The notes beneath the pieces were generated by a model. That model saw nothing but the letters and a program-made list of their open reading frames with translations. It had not been told where the DNA came from and did not search any database. Shown here piece by piece: positions 1 to 12,463 of a stretch of 64,000 bases of DNA. The position numbers and the translations under genes are program-made. This stretch comes from Linyphia triangularis (taxonomy: Eukaryota > Arthropoda > Arachnida > Araneae > Linyphiidae). Each line of letters begins with the position of its first letter. Positions within the stretch are counted from its first letter, which is position 1. The stretch covers positions 67,160,328 through 67,224,327 of the forward strand of contig OZ021732.1 of the NCBI GenBank assembly GCA_963978545.1, given 5' to 3'.

Positions 1-840
1 TGATTTTTGAGGCGTTACCTGACGTATTAAAAATATATCACCTACTGTAACACCTCAGAGTTATCTATTAATTGGAATTATCATATCAGTTTCTTCCTGA
101 GAATATAGTGTGTACTTATCAGGTGACTGATGATTTGAAATTGAAAGAAAATTATTTATTCTGTAGAGAATTTGTGGAAATTGATACTTGTGCAACAGTA
201 CGGGGTACGGGAGATATACTCATATTTAATTTCATTTAGAAGCTGTCAGTGACGATATCAACTTCCTGCAAAAAAGGATATACTTACTCCACTTTAAAAT
301 TGCCGACCGCCAACTTGAACTGAATTGTGATCAGGATTTTTCAATACTATTGACGATTTTAATTATTTGCATTTTTTTTTCTATTCAATATGTTTTAAAA
401 CATCCATCACTTGGCACTTTTAAAGGAATTGATGAAATTTCGGAAATTTGCCGAGTGCCATCTTTCTTTTCAAAAAACTTTTGCGGAGTGAGATAATGAA
501 GATACCTATGATTTGTGTTTGTAAGATATCTATTATATTTGTGTGCGCAGTCCATCAATGTAGGCGGGGGAAAAGACACAGACTCCCTTATAAATAGAAT
601 TCTAGTGTAAAAATGCCGATTCCTGAAACTCGGGTCGGTATTTTTAATATTTTTTGTTCGACATTTTTTTTTTTTTTAATATTTTTTCATTCAATTCGAT
701 TTTATTGAGGATCGACTTTTTAAAAAAAGGGTTCAATAAAATTTTGAAAATTTGCCGACTGTTCAACTTTCTAAAACTTTGGGGGGGCGAGGCGCCCCCT
801 TCGCCCCCCATTCGCGACGTCCCTGGTTATAAGGTAACCA
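1..840. repeat. Degenerate transposon segment, copy 1 of 2
   Basis: This segment is similar along most of its length to 26089-27345, including the opening GAGGCGTTACCTGACGTA, the block around GTACGGGGTACGGGAGATAT, and a G-rich/C-rich close ending in GACGTCCCTGG. The end reads CAGGGACGTCGC on the other strand, which looks like a hAT-type terminus, but no partner terminus is visible because the window starts inside the repeat. Short open frames here are not convincing genes. At about 150 it keeps the uninterrupted form of a site that carries a MITE in the second copy. Confidence 0.55.
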
Positions 841-860
841 AACGCAACATTATACGATAA

Positions 861-3724
861 AGTTGTATGCTATTTTTAATATATATAGTAGCTCTAAACT
901 AATGTAACACCTCTGTCTTATAAACTTACTAAAATATATTAGTAAATGTGATATGCAAAAATTAATAGAAAATAGTAACAAATAACATGTTATCATAATA
1001 ATAATAACAAAATATTTTGCAATTAACTGTGTAAAAAGATATCTGTATTAAAGAAAACTTCGATGTAACATGCTATTTTTAAAATGGAAAAACTATTTTA
1101 AAACGGAAAAACCTCTGCACAGGCCCTATAATGTACTTGTACAGACCGACCCGGTGATTGCGTGGACCGGACAGCCCTATGGCCAGTACGCCCTAGCTCA
1201 TGATCTTGAAAATGTTGAAAAACACAACTGAGTTCTTTTTATATCCCGATCACGATGTCACTTTTGATTGTGCCGAAAGGTATTTTGATACAGTTAGTAA
1301 GATGAGGTAATACGATTCCATTGTCTCTGTTGTACCTCGTGTGCTTTTCGGTTGACAAACTGAAATGTATTTGCTTTTGTAAGATGACCTATGAGCTCGC
1401 AACGCATTCAACGTTGAAAGGTATTTAGTCTGGGTTTCTAAAACAGAGTGTGCTATGGGGAAGTAAGTTTCCCAATAGGACAATGACTTCCACACAATGC
1501 GCACATTCTGGCTGTTTTTTTGTTTGTCTTTTCCCTGCTATCGAAGTATTTTAATAAGCGTCTGGAACCTTTTTTTTGTTGTTGTTACTTTTACATTAAA
1601 TGTTTATTTGCTATGCAATCTGTTGAAACTGTTAATTGCATTGCGTTGGAAGCAGAGTTCGCCAAAATGCGTGAAATCTGCGTGAACACGCATTGAAAAT
1701 CAGTTTCACTCCATAGAATTAACCTCATGCGTGAATTCGCGCATCAGCACATCATGGTTAAATTTAAAAAAAAAAAAAAAAATCCTCCATTTTATGAATC
1801 AAAGATCGTACTAGTCGTTTTTCGAAGGGTGGCGCTAACTCCCTGCTCATTTTCTTTGAAAATAGAGTCCTATTCTGAAAAAAATTGCAAAATGTTCGTT
1901 TATTTTCCAACAGAATACAATATGCGGATCATCCCCACCAAAATCTTCTGTCACGCATGCGCATTCATGTTCAAACGTGCCTCGAGCAGACAAGTGACCA
2001 TAGACTATAGGTCTATGCAAGTGACTGACTGAGTTATTGAATAGTCATGGCGTCATTGGTAGGTGGATTGTAGGGGGCCATGCCACAATTTCTAAGTGTT
2101 AGCACGAATGGCCATTTCGAAAGTTCCTTGATGAGTTAGTGCATTTCGCCGGCTTTTTACCATGCTTTCTTGCATAAAATAGAGAAAAAAGGAAATGGAA
2201 AACGTAAATTAACAAAAATGCAGTCAGCAAGTCGATTTTTTCTTCTTCTTAAGGCGCCAGTAGGACTGGACTGCCGGTAAGTTCAGATCATTTCGTCTAT
2301 CACAGGCGATTTTTCGAGGGGTAAGCCATAAAGTTCGTAAGTCGTCAAGTTCTACTTCGCCGTGATTTGGCAGTCAGTTTTCACGGGACATCAATGTGGT
2401 GTCACCGGACAGCATAGTGTTAATAGTTAGTATAAGGTTTATAACCATCAAGTATTTTTAGTAAGCATTTAAAAAGGCATATTTCCACTCTGATACGCGG
2501 AATCGCGATCATGCTTTACTGTTATTGCTGTAGTTATTAATTTTGTCAAAAAACTTATTTTGCATTAGTTTTAAAGAATTTTTGTTTAAAAAAATACCCT
2601 TTGGATTTAAAAAATACCCTTTAAAATTTAGAGAGGGGAGGAAAATATCCTTTGGAAATATTTAACAGGCAAACACAGGTTGGAAGTTATGTGGGGTGAG
2701 TTGGAGAAACTATCAATAGAAATACTGTAAATAGAATGTAAATAAACTAAATTATATTTCCATCGACACTACCGACTTGTGCCATATGCTCCAGTAGCAT
2801 TTTCGATACATACCTATATAGCTGAAAAATAAAAATAATAAAGTTTAGTTCAAAAGGCACCCTAATGTTGTACAGCAATCTTAAAAAACGAGATGCTATG
2901 TCGATCAGCAGACATTTTTGTTGCTATGCCAAGTTAAATAAGACAATAATATTCAAAAACTTATAAATGTCGACATAAATCAATATTCCATTAAATTCAT
3001 AGCATAGATTCAAAATAAAATGTGCTACGATACGATGAAAATTTGCGGAAGGAATTACCCAAATATTCAACTACGATATCCTTTTTCAACATCCGTGATT
3101 AAATTGAATAAAAGAAAATAGTTGATCATATACAAAACACAGGTTCAGGTCCAGAGTACGTTTTCATAAAAAAAAAAACTATTTGCAATTAATTCATCTA
3201 GCATATTCTATACTAAGAGTTATTTTTTATTGTCGTTGAAAGACTAGATCACCAAACCAATGATCGATGCTGCACTTGCAATTTTTCACTAATGTTAGCA
3301 AACAAACAACAATTTTCTGACTTATGTTTTATAAAACCAATGCAATCTGAAGGCATCCCTTATTTTTGAAAATGGTCAGACACAACAAAAGCTATGACAG
3401 ATGGTCTCTGCTTTATTATCGATCAATCTAATTCAAGGGCCAGTCGACTTTTTTGTGCCAAGAGCCTAACATTCAATAATCAGAATAGCAAAATTTTTAA
3501 ATAGCCGCAAAATGCAGCTAATCAGTACCAATATGAGCTTTTAACTACAAACATATTCATACCATTTTTTTTTAAAAACTATATTGTATAAAAATCATGG
3601 CAGAGGAGACAAGTCGGTAGTTCATGTTTGTTTGGAATTAACGCAACAATTCAGTCCATTCTCACTTAAATTCGCGATTTTTCTCTTCCTAGTGGGCGAA
3701 GTTGAGGCCACATTTTTCCTATAT
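861..3724. other. No gene recognised; AT-rich repeat-like DNA
   Basis: I see no supported gene. The stretch has many A/T runs and short frames without coding character. Around 1130-1200 a GC-richer patch (GACCCGGTGATTGCG to CCAGTACGCCC) resembles the hAT-like end at 35230-35289, so it is probably a decayed copy of the same family. Bases just before 3725 form the left flank of the BEL element, ending TATAT. Confidence 0.5.
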
Positions 3725-4014
3725 TGTGAAGAATTGCTCTTCTATAAAATAGCTACAAACTTTCTACACTGCAGAAACAAGTCTATATTGACCCGGATTA
3801 ATTTATCTTTTCAACTAGAACCCAAGGCTCACCTAGTTCTGAAATATTTAGATAAATAATAGAGCTAACTCAGACGTAAACTTAACGGCTCTACTTTATT
3901 TCACACAAAAAAAAAAACACGAACTGAAACACAAACAGATTTTCGTGATGCCACACCTAGAAAAGTTATATAATTCAATTAGTAATGAAATAGAGTTCGC
4001 ATCGTGACATCACA
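3725..4014 (-). repeat. BEL element 3' LTR
   Basis: This 290-bp LTR starts TGTGAAGAATTGC and ends GACATCACA on the plus strand. It lacks the extra ACTGAA found in its partner at 9461-9756. Because the element is on the minus strand, this is the 3' LTR, and the polypurine tract lies just to its right. Confidence 0.93.
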
Positions 4015-4060
4015 TCCTCCCACCTTGAGTAGTGGAAAGTTCCACAACTCAACAACTCTA

Positions 4061-4684
4061 TTAGAGATCCAACCTTTCGGGAATTTTTACAGTTCGACCT
4101 AGCCTTGTCTTAGTTTGAACAATTGCAGAGTCGATGGAGTTATCACCAGAACACTTAGGAATGTCATCCTTCATAGAGGCAACTTTCGTAGATAGTGCGT
4201 TTTTATCTATTGGAAAAGGCGATTCACTGGAAGAAATCTCTAAAGGGAAGACGCGCTGAATCGGACGCAGAATTTCTCCACGAGAAGTTCTAAGTTTGAT
4301 GAGTCGACACACACCATCTTTCCTTGGCAGCATTTCTATCACTTTTCCCAGTGGCCAGTCGATTCGATTAGCGTTGTCACTTTTTATGAGAACAATATCC
4401 CCGGGAGCAATCTTCGAAGTTTTAGTCTTTTCTGACCTCCTTATCAAAGATCCAAGATATTCGGACCTGAACCTTTTTCTAATGTCTTTCTGCAAAGCTA
4501 GCCTGTATTTGATGCGATGGTTAAGACTTTTATGATCAGCAGCATCACAGTCTGGAACACCAGAGAGCTTGATATCCCGAAGAAACATGGCAGGGGTAAG
4601 TGGAACAAATTCTGAGTCACATTCGTCGATGTAAGTCAAAGGGCGTGAGTTGATAACAGATTCGCAATCACAAATAACAGTCAC
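4061..4684 (-). pseudogene. BEL pol, C-terminal part (DUF5641-like)
   Basis: This is the remainder of pol after the in-frame TAA. It opens with CDCESVINSRPLTY, the usual tail of the BEL integrase core. It then carries the DUF5641-type C-terminal domain: a Lys/Arg-rich RFRSEYLGSLIRR helix, followed by the SH3-like segment APGDIVLIKSDN, WPLGKVIEMLPRKDG, and ILRPIQRVFPLE. The natural stop is at 4063-4061, about 46 bases before the 3' LTR. The 207-codon span is open throughout, which supports recent loss of function in this copy. Confidence 0.9.
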
Positions 4685-4687
4685 TAA

Positions 4688-6373
4688 TTATTCGTAAGTC
4701 AAACTTGCTCTTCCAAGTATTCTTCTCAAAAGACTTTTTAGAATACCAATTAGCCTCTCCCACCATCCACCCCACCAGGGTGAAGAAGGGGGATTAAACT
4801 TCCACCTAATTGGATGAATAGCATTGTCGTTGCAGATGCGGTCCCAATCTAAACTTCTTAGCAAATTGGAAGCTCCGACGAAATTCGTGCCATTATCGCA
4901 GTATATGGTTTCACATCGGCCCCTCCGGGCAATAAATCGCCGTAGAGCTAGCAAGAAACTTTCGGTAGATAGTGAAGTAACAATCTCTAAGTGGACAGCT
5001 CTATATACGGCGCATGTAAAAATGCATACCCAAGCCTTTTTTCCATCCTTTAAAAATAAAGGTCCCGACAGGTCAGTTCCACAGATCTCGAACACATTTG
5101 CTTGTCGTATTCGATCTTCAGGCAAAGGAGCAGATAGAGCATCACAACATTTAGAAGAAAATCTTTTGCAAGAGACACACTTTGAAGTGACAGAGCGCAC
5201 TGTTTTTCTTCCACTCAAAATCCAAAAATGTTCTCTCAAAATATTAAGCAGAATCTGAGTTCCAGCATGACTATTTTTTATATGATGAGAAAATATTAGC
5301 CTTCTGACAACTTCATGACTGGACGGAAGAACAGCTGGTTCCCTAAAATCTTTTGTATCCTGACGGAAAACGATTTTCGTCTTGAGCCGTAGTATTCCAT
5401 CAATATCCTTATGCGCACTCAAAGCTTTTAGTTTTTCATCATGCTCGTTTGAAAAAGATTCAGACTGAATTAATTTTATCACTTGTTTCTCTGCTGCCCT
5501 GTAGTCTTCAGCATCCAGATCTCCTTTTTTCCTTAGCTGAACATCGCATCTACAGTTCTTTACAAATCTCAAAATCCACCCCACTAGCTTCACAATGCTT
5601 TCATATTTTGAAAAGCGCTGATAAAGCCAGCCTGTAGATGAATCGTTATTTACAGATGCCAGAGCCAATATTGAACTTTTCTTTTTCTCTTTTAGTACCT
5701 CAGCTTCATCCAGGTCATCATATTCACTGCATGGTCCTTCGTCTTCAAATGAACTAAGCCATTCTGGCCCTTCCCACCAACGTTTGGTTTTCATTAAAGT
5801 ACTTGCTTTGCATCCTCGGGAAGGCAAATCTGCAGGATTGTCAAATCCAGAAATATGACGCCAAGAAGATGCTTGGCTGATATTCCGTATTTCTTGAACT
5901 CTGTTATTCACGAAAATAGACCAATTTTCATCTTTAGTGATCCAAGTAAGAACGGTAGTAGAATCACTCCAATAAAAACATCTAATATCCGTCCATCCAA
6001 GAGCATCTAACACTGATTTCGTTAATCTTGCTCCCACCAATGCAGCAAGCAGCTCCAACCTTGGAATTGTCGCAACTTTTAGAGAAGATATTCGGGATCT
6101 TGAGGCTAAAAAATGCACCATTTCACTTTCTCCCTTTTGTACAAAATACGTAACGGCGGCATATGCATCTCTACTTGCGTCGCAAAATGTATGAATGGAG
6201 AAGGCCTTCATATTTTCTGAAGTAACTTTGATCCAGCGAGGAATGTTAATGTTCTCCAATTCTTTTAGTTCCCTAAACCATTGTAAAAATTCTTGTCGAA
6301 AGGGGGTCCAGTGATTTCTTCGTCCCATCCCAAAGATAATTTCCAGGTTTTTTGTAGCATAATCTTGGGACAA
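4688..6373 (-). pseudogene. BEL pol, second part (RNase H, integrase)
   Basis: This continues pol in a shifted frame. It begins with the end of the RT connection (FRELKELENINIPRWI), then an RNase H-like domain (HTFCDASRDAYAAV, and ATIPRLELLAA, a BEL hallmark). The integrase follows: a zinc-binding HHCC module (HHIKNSHAGTQ through CVSCKRF), then a DDE core with Asp in CGTDLSGP, Asp in YCDNGTNFVG, and Glu in GGWWERLIG. The frame closes at a TAA (4690-4688) inside the integrase C-terminal part. The sequence right after it, at 4684-4061, is in the same frame, so this is a point stop rather than a natural end. Overlap with the upstream frame at 6265-6373 reflects the frameshift. Confidence 0.92.
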
Positions 6374-9300
6374 AGCATTACAGGTGAGGCAAAACCAAAA
6401 GGGTCAAAAACTTTGTGAGTAACAGATAATATAGTACGTTTGGTGATGTTTTCGATATTTACTTCTTTCAGCCAGTTGATATTTAACGAAAAACAGTCTT
6501 TAGTTTTATTCCATTGAAGGCCTAGAAGATCCTCTGTATTAGATCCTCCATCTTCTGTTAGTGAAGATGAAGACTCCCAATCCCGCAGAATAAAACCACC
6601 TTTCTTCATTAACTCATTAGAAGTACTCATTAATCGCTGCAAATCTAATTCATTGTGAACACTGGTTACAAGATTATCCACATAAAAGCTCTTCAAAAGG
6701 CAGCCAGTTACAAAAGGATCAATATCAGCATTCTGTTCAAGATGGTACTTCAACACAGCTCCCAATAGAAATGGACTGCTGCGAACGCCGAAAACTACTC
6801 TGGCATGACGAAAAAATCTGTAGTCTTCACAAGCTTTATTTGTCCACCACAGAAATCTCACAAAGTCACGGTCTTCTCTACAAAGGCAAATTTGCAAAAA
6901 GGCTTTCTTTATGTCTGCGATTACGCCAATCTTCTTTTCTCGAAATCGCAGCAAAATATTAGGAATCAACTCAATCAAGTTTGGCCCGCTATGTAAGGAG
7001 TCATTTAGTGACGGATGTCCCTTTATTCGAGCAGATGTATCAAAAACCGGGCGAATTGGAGTGGTCTTACTAACTTTGATAACAGGTAGGTAATTTGCAG
7101 GCAAATCTTTATCTTCAACTGGTACTTCTTCGATAATTCCTTCACGTAGCCATTCTAAAAATATGCCTTCATAGTTGTCGTACAAATTTTCCTGAAATAA
7201 TTTCTTGGTTGTGGTATCTAATATTCTTTTAGCTTGTTCAAAATTGTTCGGTAAAGGTACAGAGTCATCCAACCAAGGCAAGTGGACTTCATAGCGATTA
7301 TCTTTGTTGTGCCTAACAGTTTGAAGAAAATTTTCAGTAGTCAAATCTTCTTGCTCTTTCTTAGAGAGCTTCTGAATAGGATCCTTGATCCCAATAGAAT
7401 CCAGCTTCCAGAAATCTGAAATGCCAAATTCTTTAACGAAAAGTGATGTCACCAACATGGCATTGCTTGACGTTACTGCACTTTCAGGAACTTTTCCTAA
7501 CAAAGTCCATCCAAGCAAAGTTTCGATGGCCACTAATCCGCTTGATAGGACTCTACGCTGACCGGTTAAAATCTTTCCAAAAAGATCAGCTCCTATAAGT
7601 ACTTGCACGGGATGTGCCTTTTCTCCAACATCACTTAATGTTATATTCATTTCTTGAAGCTCTTTTAACCAAGGCCCTGAATTCACAGGTGATACATCAT
7701 TACATATAGTTTCTTGATCCAATGCTTCAAAGTTGCACGCAAAATTGTTCTTAATATTTTTCAATCTAATTCTGTAACATGTATGCACACATTCTTTGGA
7801 TTTAATCCCGCCAAACAGTGAATGTACTAGAGTTTCTTTCCTTACATGTGCATATTCCATTTCTTCAGCAAGACTCTTTACAATATAGGACTTTTGTGAG
7901 CCGGTGTCCAGAACAATTCGCAAGACTATGTCTTTCTTATCTGATATGAGCTTGCACTTTAGAGTCTGTAAAAACACTTTAGGACCCACACTCAGGTTAG
8001 ACATGTTGACCTCGTTGACAACTTCAGCTTCTTCTGTCATTTTGAAATCACTTTTCCTTGACTCATTTGTTTCGCACATTAAGGGAACATGCTTCTTCTC
8101 GCAAATTACGCATCTCAAAATTGAACGGCATTTTCGGACGGGGTGACCGGGAGCCAGACAGGCAAAACAACAATTTTTCTCCCTTAAAATCTTTTGTCTT
8201 TCAGGTAAACTCATCCTTTGTGCAGAAAAACAGTCTGAGCTGGAATGAGTTTTCTCGCAAAATACACACGACTTTCTGGTTTCTTGAGTATGAGGATTGT
8301 TAAAAAGACCGGCGGCTGTGGGTGTTTTATTCTGTTTCACTCTTGTTTCAAATTTCTTATTTCTAAACCCATTACTGTCTTTCTTTTTATTCAAGCCGAA
8401 ACCTTGCATTGCCAAACAAATCCTTTCCTCCGATTCTACTTCAGATTTTAAAAATGTTAGTAAGCTACTAAGCCTTTCTTGCGGTTCCCCACTGTGACTG
8501 AAATCAGGACTTCTTTGCCTTTGCCATACTCTTAGTATATCTTCCGGTAAACATGACTCAACCAAAGGATGAAGCAGAGCAGCACTTTTATCTATTGTTA
8601 CGCCAAGTGTCTCTAAAGCCCTGATCTGAGATTCCAAATGGTCATACAGAGCACATATATTAACAGTAGAACTTTGCGAAGCGTTTTCCAAGACCAATCT
8701 TAAAAGCTCGCGTACATAAAATTCCACTAATAAATCAGTTCGACCAAAACGCGATTTTAAAGATTCTACAGCTTTGGCGTAGTTGGCGCCGGTTGGCGGA
8801 AAACTTTCCACTACCTCCCGAGCGCGTGATCCGCTAACGGTTGCTTGCACTAAATACTGAAATTTATTTTCTGGTGCTATATCTATATAATTATGAACAT
8901 GTTCAAACTGGCTCCAAAATGGCAACCAGTCTTTTAAATCTCCCGAAAAAGGACGTAACTCTACCTTAGGTAAGTGAAATTTCTTTTTTACACTACCTGA
9001 TTCTGTAGATTGATCATTTTCTTGAGCATCTAAAGCTTTCAGGGAATTTAATCTCGCTATTTCCAACTCATGTTGTCTTTGTCGTTCTCTCTCTTCGACT
9101 TGGCGCTTTCTCTCCTCGTCTTGGCGCTTTCTCTCTTCGTCTTGACGATTTTTTTCTTCGTCTTGACGCTTTCTTTCTTCTTCAAGTTTTCTTTCTTTCT
9201 CTTCTTGAAGTTTTTGAATTTTAGCCTCCTCTTCTTTTTCCTGCCTTTCAGAAATAGTTGTGGCTAACACGGCTGAAACAAAGTCCGGATCTTCTGTATA

Positions 9301-9426
9301 GCATTTACTGTTTAGAATAACATCTTTCAGTGTAGATATGGTAACTTTCAAAGGTAAGTCCTCGTCAATCTCTTGGCACAAGTAAATTAAGTCTTCCTTT
9401 TTAAAGCCTTTAACAGATTTAAACAT
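6265..9426 (-). pseudogene. BEL gag-pol, first part (Gag, protease, RT)
   Basis: This is the upstream part of a single gag-pol polyprotein. The first ATG is at 9426-9424 (MFKSVKGFKKEDL); the open frame extends five codons further up without an ATG. In order: an N-terminal Gag helix region, a coiled-coil rich in Glu/Arg/Lys/Gln repeats (about residues 65-130), a DUF1759-like Gag core, three Cys/His zinc-knuckle-like clusters (CVFCEKTH, CCFACLAPGH, CVICEKKH; about residues 385-450), an aspartic protease with VLDTGSQKSY (about 505), and reverse transcriptase with ADIKKAFLQI and FYVDNLV. The YVDN box, with Asn for the second Asp, occurs in other BEL/Pao elements. The frame ends near 6265 because of a one-base shift in a C/T run near 6290-6310, after which the sequence continues in another frame at 6373-4688. 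Confidence 0.92.
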
Positions 9427-9442
9427 AATAACGCTTACCAAT

Positions 9443-9458
9443 CCTGACGCGGACGCCA
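9443..9458 (-). promoter_or_regulatory. Primer-binding site of BEL element
   Basis: Two bases after the 5' LTR the minus strand reads TGGCGTCCGCGTCAGG. Its complement ends in CCA and fits a tRNA acceptor plus T-stem (CCTGA, CGCGGAC, G, CCA). This is close to arthropod arginine tRNA ends used by related elements. The tRNA identity is inferred. Confidence 0.7.
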
Positions 9459-9460
9459 GA

Positions 9461-9756
9461 TGTGAAGAATTGCTCTTCTATAAAATAGCTACAAACTTTC
9501 TACACTGCAGAAACAAGTCTATATTGACCCGGATTAATTTATCTTTTCAACTAGAACCCAAGGCTCACCTAGTTCTGAAATATTTAGATAAATAATAGAG
9601 CTAACTCAGACGTAAACTTAACGGCTCTACTTTATTTCACACAAAAAAAAAAACACGAACTGAAACTGAAACACAAACAGATTTTCGTGATGCCACACCT
9701 AGAAAAGTTATATAATTCAATTAGTAATGAAATAGAGTTCGCATCGTGACATCACA
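9461..9756 (-). repeat. BEL element 5' LTR
   Basis: This 296-bp LTR is nearly identical to 3725-4014, with one 6-bp tandem gain (ACTGAAACTGAA). It is the 5' LTR and so should carry the element promoter. The gag start codon lies only about 35 bases downstream, leaving almost no leader between the primer-binding site and gag. Confidence 0.93.
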
Positions 9757-10029
9757 TATATAGTATATCGAAAGCAAAAGCAAATGGTGTTGTATAACAG
9801 TAAAATCCATCTCAATCGAGGACGAGAATACAAATAACACCAACAAAATATAGGTACAACTGAGACTGTGAGGCATAGTCGGTGAACAACTTATGCGCAT
9901 TTTAAATGTTCCGTATTTTGACTGATAAGAAGTCAGTTAGACGTTGACTTTAAGTTGGTATTTGAGAGCATTGTTAGATTACCAGTCCACCCTACTTCTC
10001 CTTGTGTTTCGTCGGTCTTCGCGTTTCTC

Positions 10030-10200
10030 TTGTTTATAGGGTTTGAGATTACATTCATAATGGGTTTACCCAAACAAGGCACAAATTTACTATCATTTAT
10101 TGTTTTATCGGTTTATTCTTAGGTTAAGTTAAACTAAAAGAGCCGCAAATATCCATAACGAGCCACATGCGGCTCCGGAGCCGCGGTCTGCCGACCCCTG
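10030..10200. mobile_element. hAT-like transposon end
   Basis: The right end reads CCGACCCCTG at 10191-10200, which is CAGGGGTCGGCAGACC on the other strand, a classic hAT/Charlie-type terminus. It is followed inward by the GC-rich palindrome CGGCTCCGGAGCCG. I found no partner terminus; the left part may have been lost. The left boundary is approximate. Confidence 0.5.
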
Positions 10201-12463
10201 GCCTAGTGGAACGGGATACATCTCATTCAAAGGCAGAATCCTTGTTATCTTTGAAAGAGCTTCTTATTATATTGATTTCCATTGCAACTCTACCCGCCTT
10301 TGATTTGAAACGACAGTTAGTTAACATTATTGTGACATCAGCGTCTTTTGGTAAAGATGTAAAAAAAAAAAAAAAAAAAAAAAAAAACATCCTCATTGGT
10401 TTTAATAAAAATTGTATTTAAACATAAAGTATAAGTATATGCAAGTATTCTAAGTAATAAATGCATGATATTATATTTGATACTTATCACTTAATGTCAT
10501 GTTCCCACTTCTTAAGCCAAACCAGATTTTAAAGTTAACTATTTTGTCACGAAACTGGGATTTATGCCAAACGTCAGTTGTGGTCTATTTGTTCTAAATC
10601 AGAAGTATAGACTGCATCATATGTAATAATAGTTTAAACGAACATTAGGAAAATCAGATTATTTAGAAGGATAGTTAACAAGGACTATTTATGATAGTTG
10701 TACAATGTCTACGACTTGATAAAATTACATTTTGGTGCAAATAAAAGTACAATTTCAAGAGTTTGGAATAGTGTTTACGTATTTAATTAAGTTTTTCACA
10801 GAACACAATGCATTCTTTATTTTAGTATTTATTAAATAAAATATGAATATCGTATATTTGTGCATTACAAATATACAATCTTGCATTATTTAAATGCAAA
10901 CGCGATTTCTTTTTTAACTTTTGAATATATTTGTTGAAATATAAATTTGACCATGTTGATGCTCAAAGAAATTAATAAAAGTTACTAAATTTAAGATTCA
11001 TTAAAAATGTGATTATCAATATTTTAAAATATCATTTACTTGAAGGAATAACACAATGCGATCTTCTTTTAGTTAGAATATTATAATTTATTATGGTAAA
11101 CATTGACTTAGTTCAAGTCCATTGAAATTGACATTTCAGACATTTGGCTTTTATAATTTATTAAATTTTTTATAAAATAAAATTTTATAAAATGGGAATT
11201 CTTTCGTATGTATCTATTACACAAACTTCCATAATTTTGATACTAACATTTACAATTCTTTTAAATACAATATATTTTTCAGTTGGGAAATGTTCATTTT
11301 TGGAGATTGTCCGAATACATAACATTGAAATTCCCTGAAGTTAAAGGCAAAATAAATTCTTCACGCCCAATCAGATCCGATTGTTAACGTTAAAGTATTG
11401 ATATTTAAAGCATTTGAATTGCAGAATCGAGCGAAGCTATGTAAAGTCATAAAGACGTACAAGAAGTCACAACTTACGTACACGGAACGTATTTCCGAAT
11501 ATTTACGTATTTCGGAATATTAAGCAGCTGGTCAAATAGATCTTTTGAGTTTTTTTTTTTTTTTTTATCATACGTTTCATCCCGGCAAAAACCATGGTGC
11601 ATTTCGTATCAAAGTAAATATTTAGTTTGTGCCCTGCAATACGTGCGGTGTTTTTTTACAGATGTTTAAACATTTTTACCTACAGTTAAAGAATCTGATT
11701 TAAATGTGTACATCAAAACTAATTAATTACCAAAATCGGGGATTTCATACTAATTCATTTATTTTAAATATTTCTTATAAGAGTGACAAGTCCTTAATTT
11801 TCATTTTAACGTCTCTTAAACATTGTTTACGTCATATTTGCCATTTAGCCACTTTTATAGCCGTTTATAAAGTAAAACGGGTAGGTCATCTTTTACAAAA
11901 ATTGTTTATGATCATTACTTAATGTGTTTTTCTTGCGGAGTACAAGCGGATCTTCCGTTATGCTGCAATAGGTAAAACAACGACCATTTGTTCGAATTCA
12001 AAGAAAACGTTGAATAATAAACAAAAGCCAAGTGTATTTACATACTGTTTCAATATTAATTCACTGAATTGTGCAGTATTCGTGCAAAAATAGAAAACTT
12101 TTGAATTTTGAAACATGCACAGTAACCTTAAAAAAAAGTTGCCTGCAGGGCTCAAAATTTTCTACAGTTCATTATTTATAATAATGTGTTAGGCCTCATT
12201 TACACACTACCAGTCGACGTACCAATTGAGATCGCCAGTTTGTGACGTCGTGTGATATCACTTGGCTACTGGTCACAGTAGAAAAAACTTTTTATATTTA
12301 CTGGCGCCGACGTGTTTCATCATCAATCACCTGCTATCTTACATGACAACCGATAGGTGGCGCAGCGGTCGCTACGCTGACGTCACATAATTGACGATCT
12401 AAACTGGAACACCGACTGGGTACTTTGGTAACGTGTAAAAGCCTTCAGTCAACAAGTAAAACA
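10201..12463. other. No gene recognised
   Basis: The stretch is AT-rich. It has an A25-class run near 10360-10386, a T-run near 11550, and scattered short frames without coding character. A GC-richer patch at 12190-12410 (GGCCTCATTTACACAC, with GACGTC motifs) looks like a transposon terminus, but I could not pair it. Confidence 0.45.

Larger units (their letters stand above)
3725..9756 (-). mobile_element. Complete BEL/Pao LTR retrotransposon
   Basis: A full-length LTR retrotransposon of 6032 bp lies on the minus strand. Direct repeats at 3725-4014 and 9461-9756 both run TG...CA. The flanks carry a 5-bp duplication TATAT (3720-3724 and 9757-9761), the size typical of BEL/Pao. In element sense the 5' LTR is followed after two bases by TGGCGTCCGCGTCAGG, a primer-binding site complementary to a tRNA 3' end, probably an arginine tRNA. 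A purine-rich tract (GGTGGGAGGA) abuts the 3' LTR. Between them lies gag-pol in BEL order: Gag, protease, RT, RNase H, integrase, C-terminal domain. No envelope gene is seen. The LTRs differ mainly by a 6-bp ACTGAA gain, so insertion is recent, but the coding frame carries two lesions and this copy is probably not autonomous. Confidence 0.95.

Noticed and set aside
4824..5258. Plus-strand 144-codon ORF inside the BEL element
   Set aside because: It is a shadow of the integrase coding frame on the minus strand.
6265..6373. Programmed ribosomal frameshift in the BEL element
   Set aside because: BEL/Pao elements normally have one gag-pol frame and the shift falls in the RT-RNase H connection, where no programmed site is expected. 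A one-base lesion in a homopolymer is simpler.
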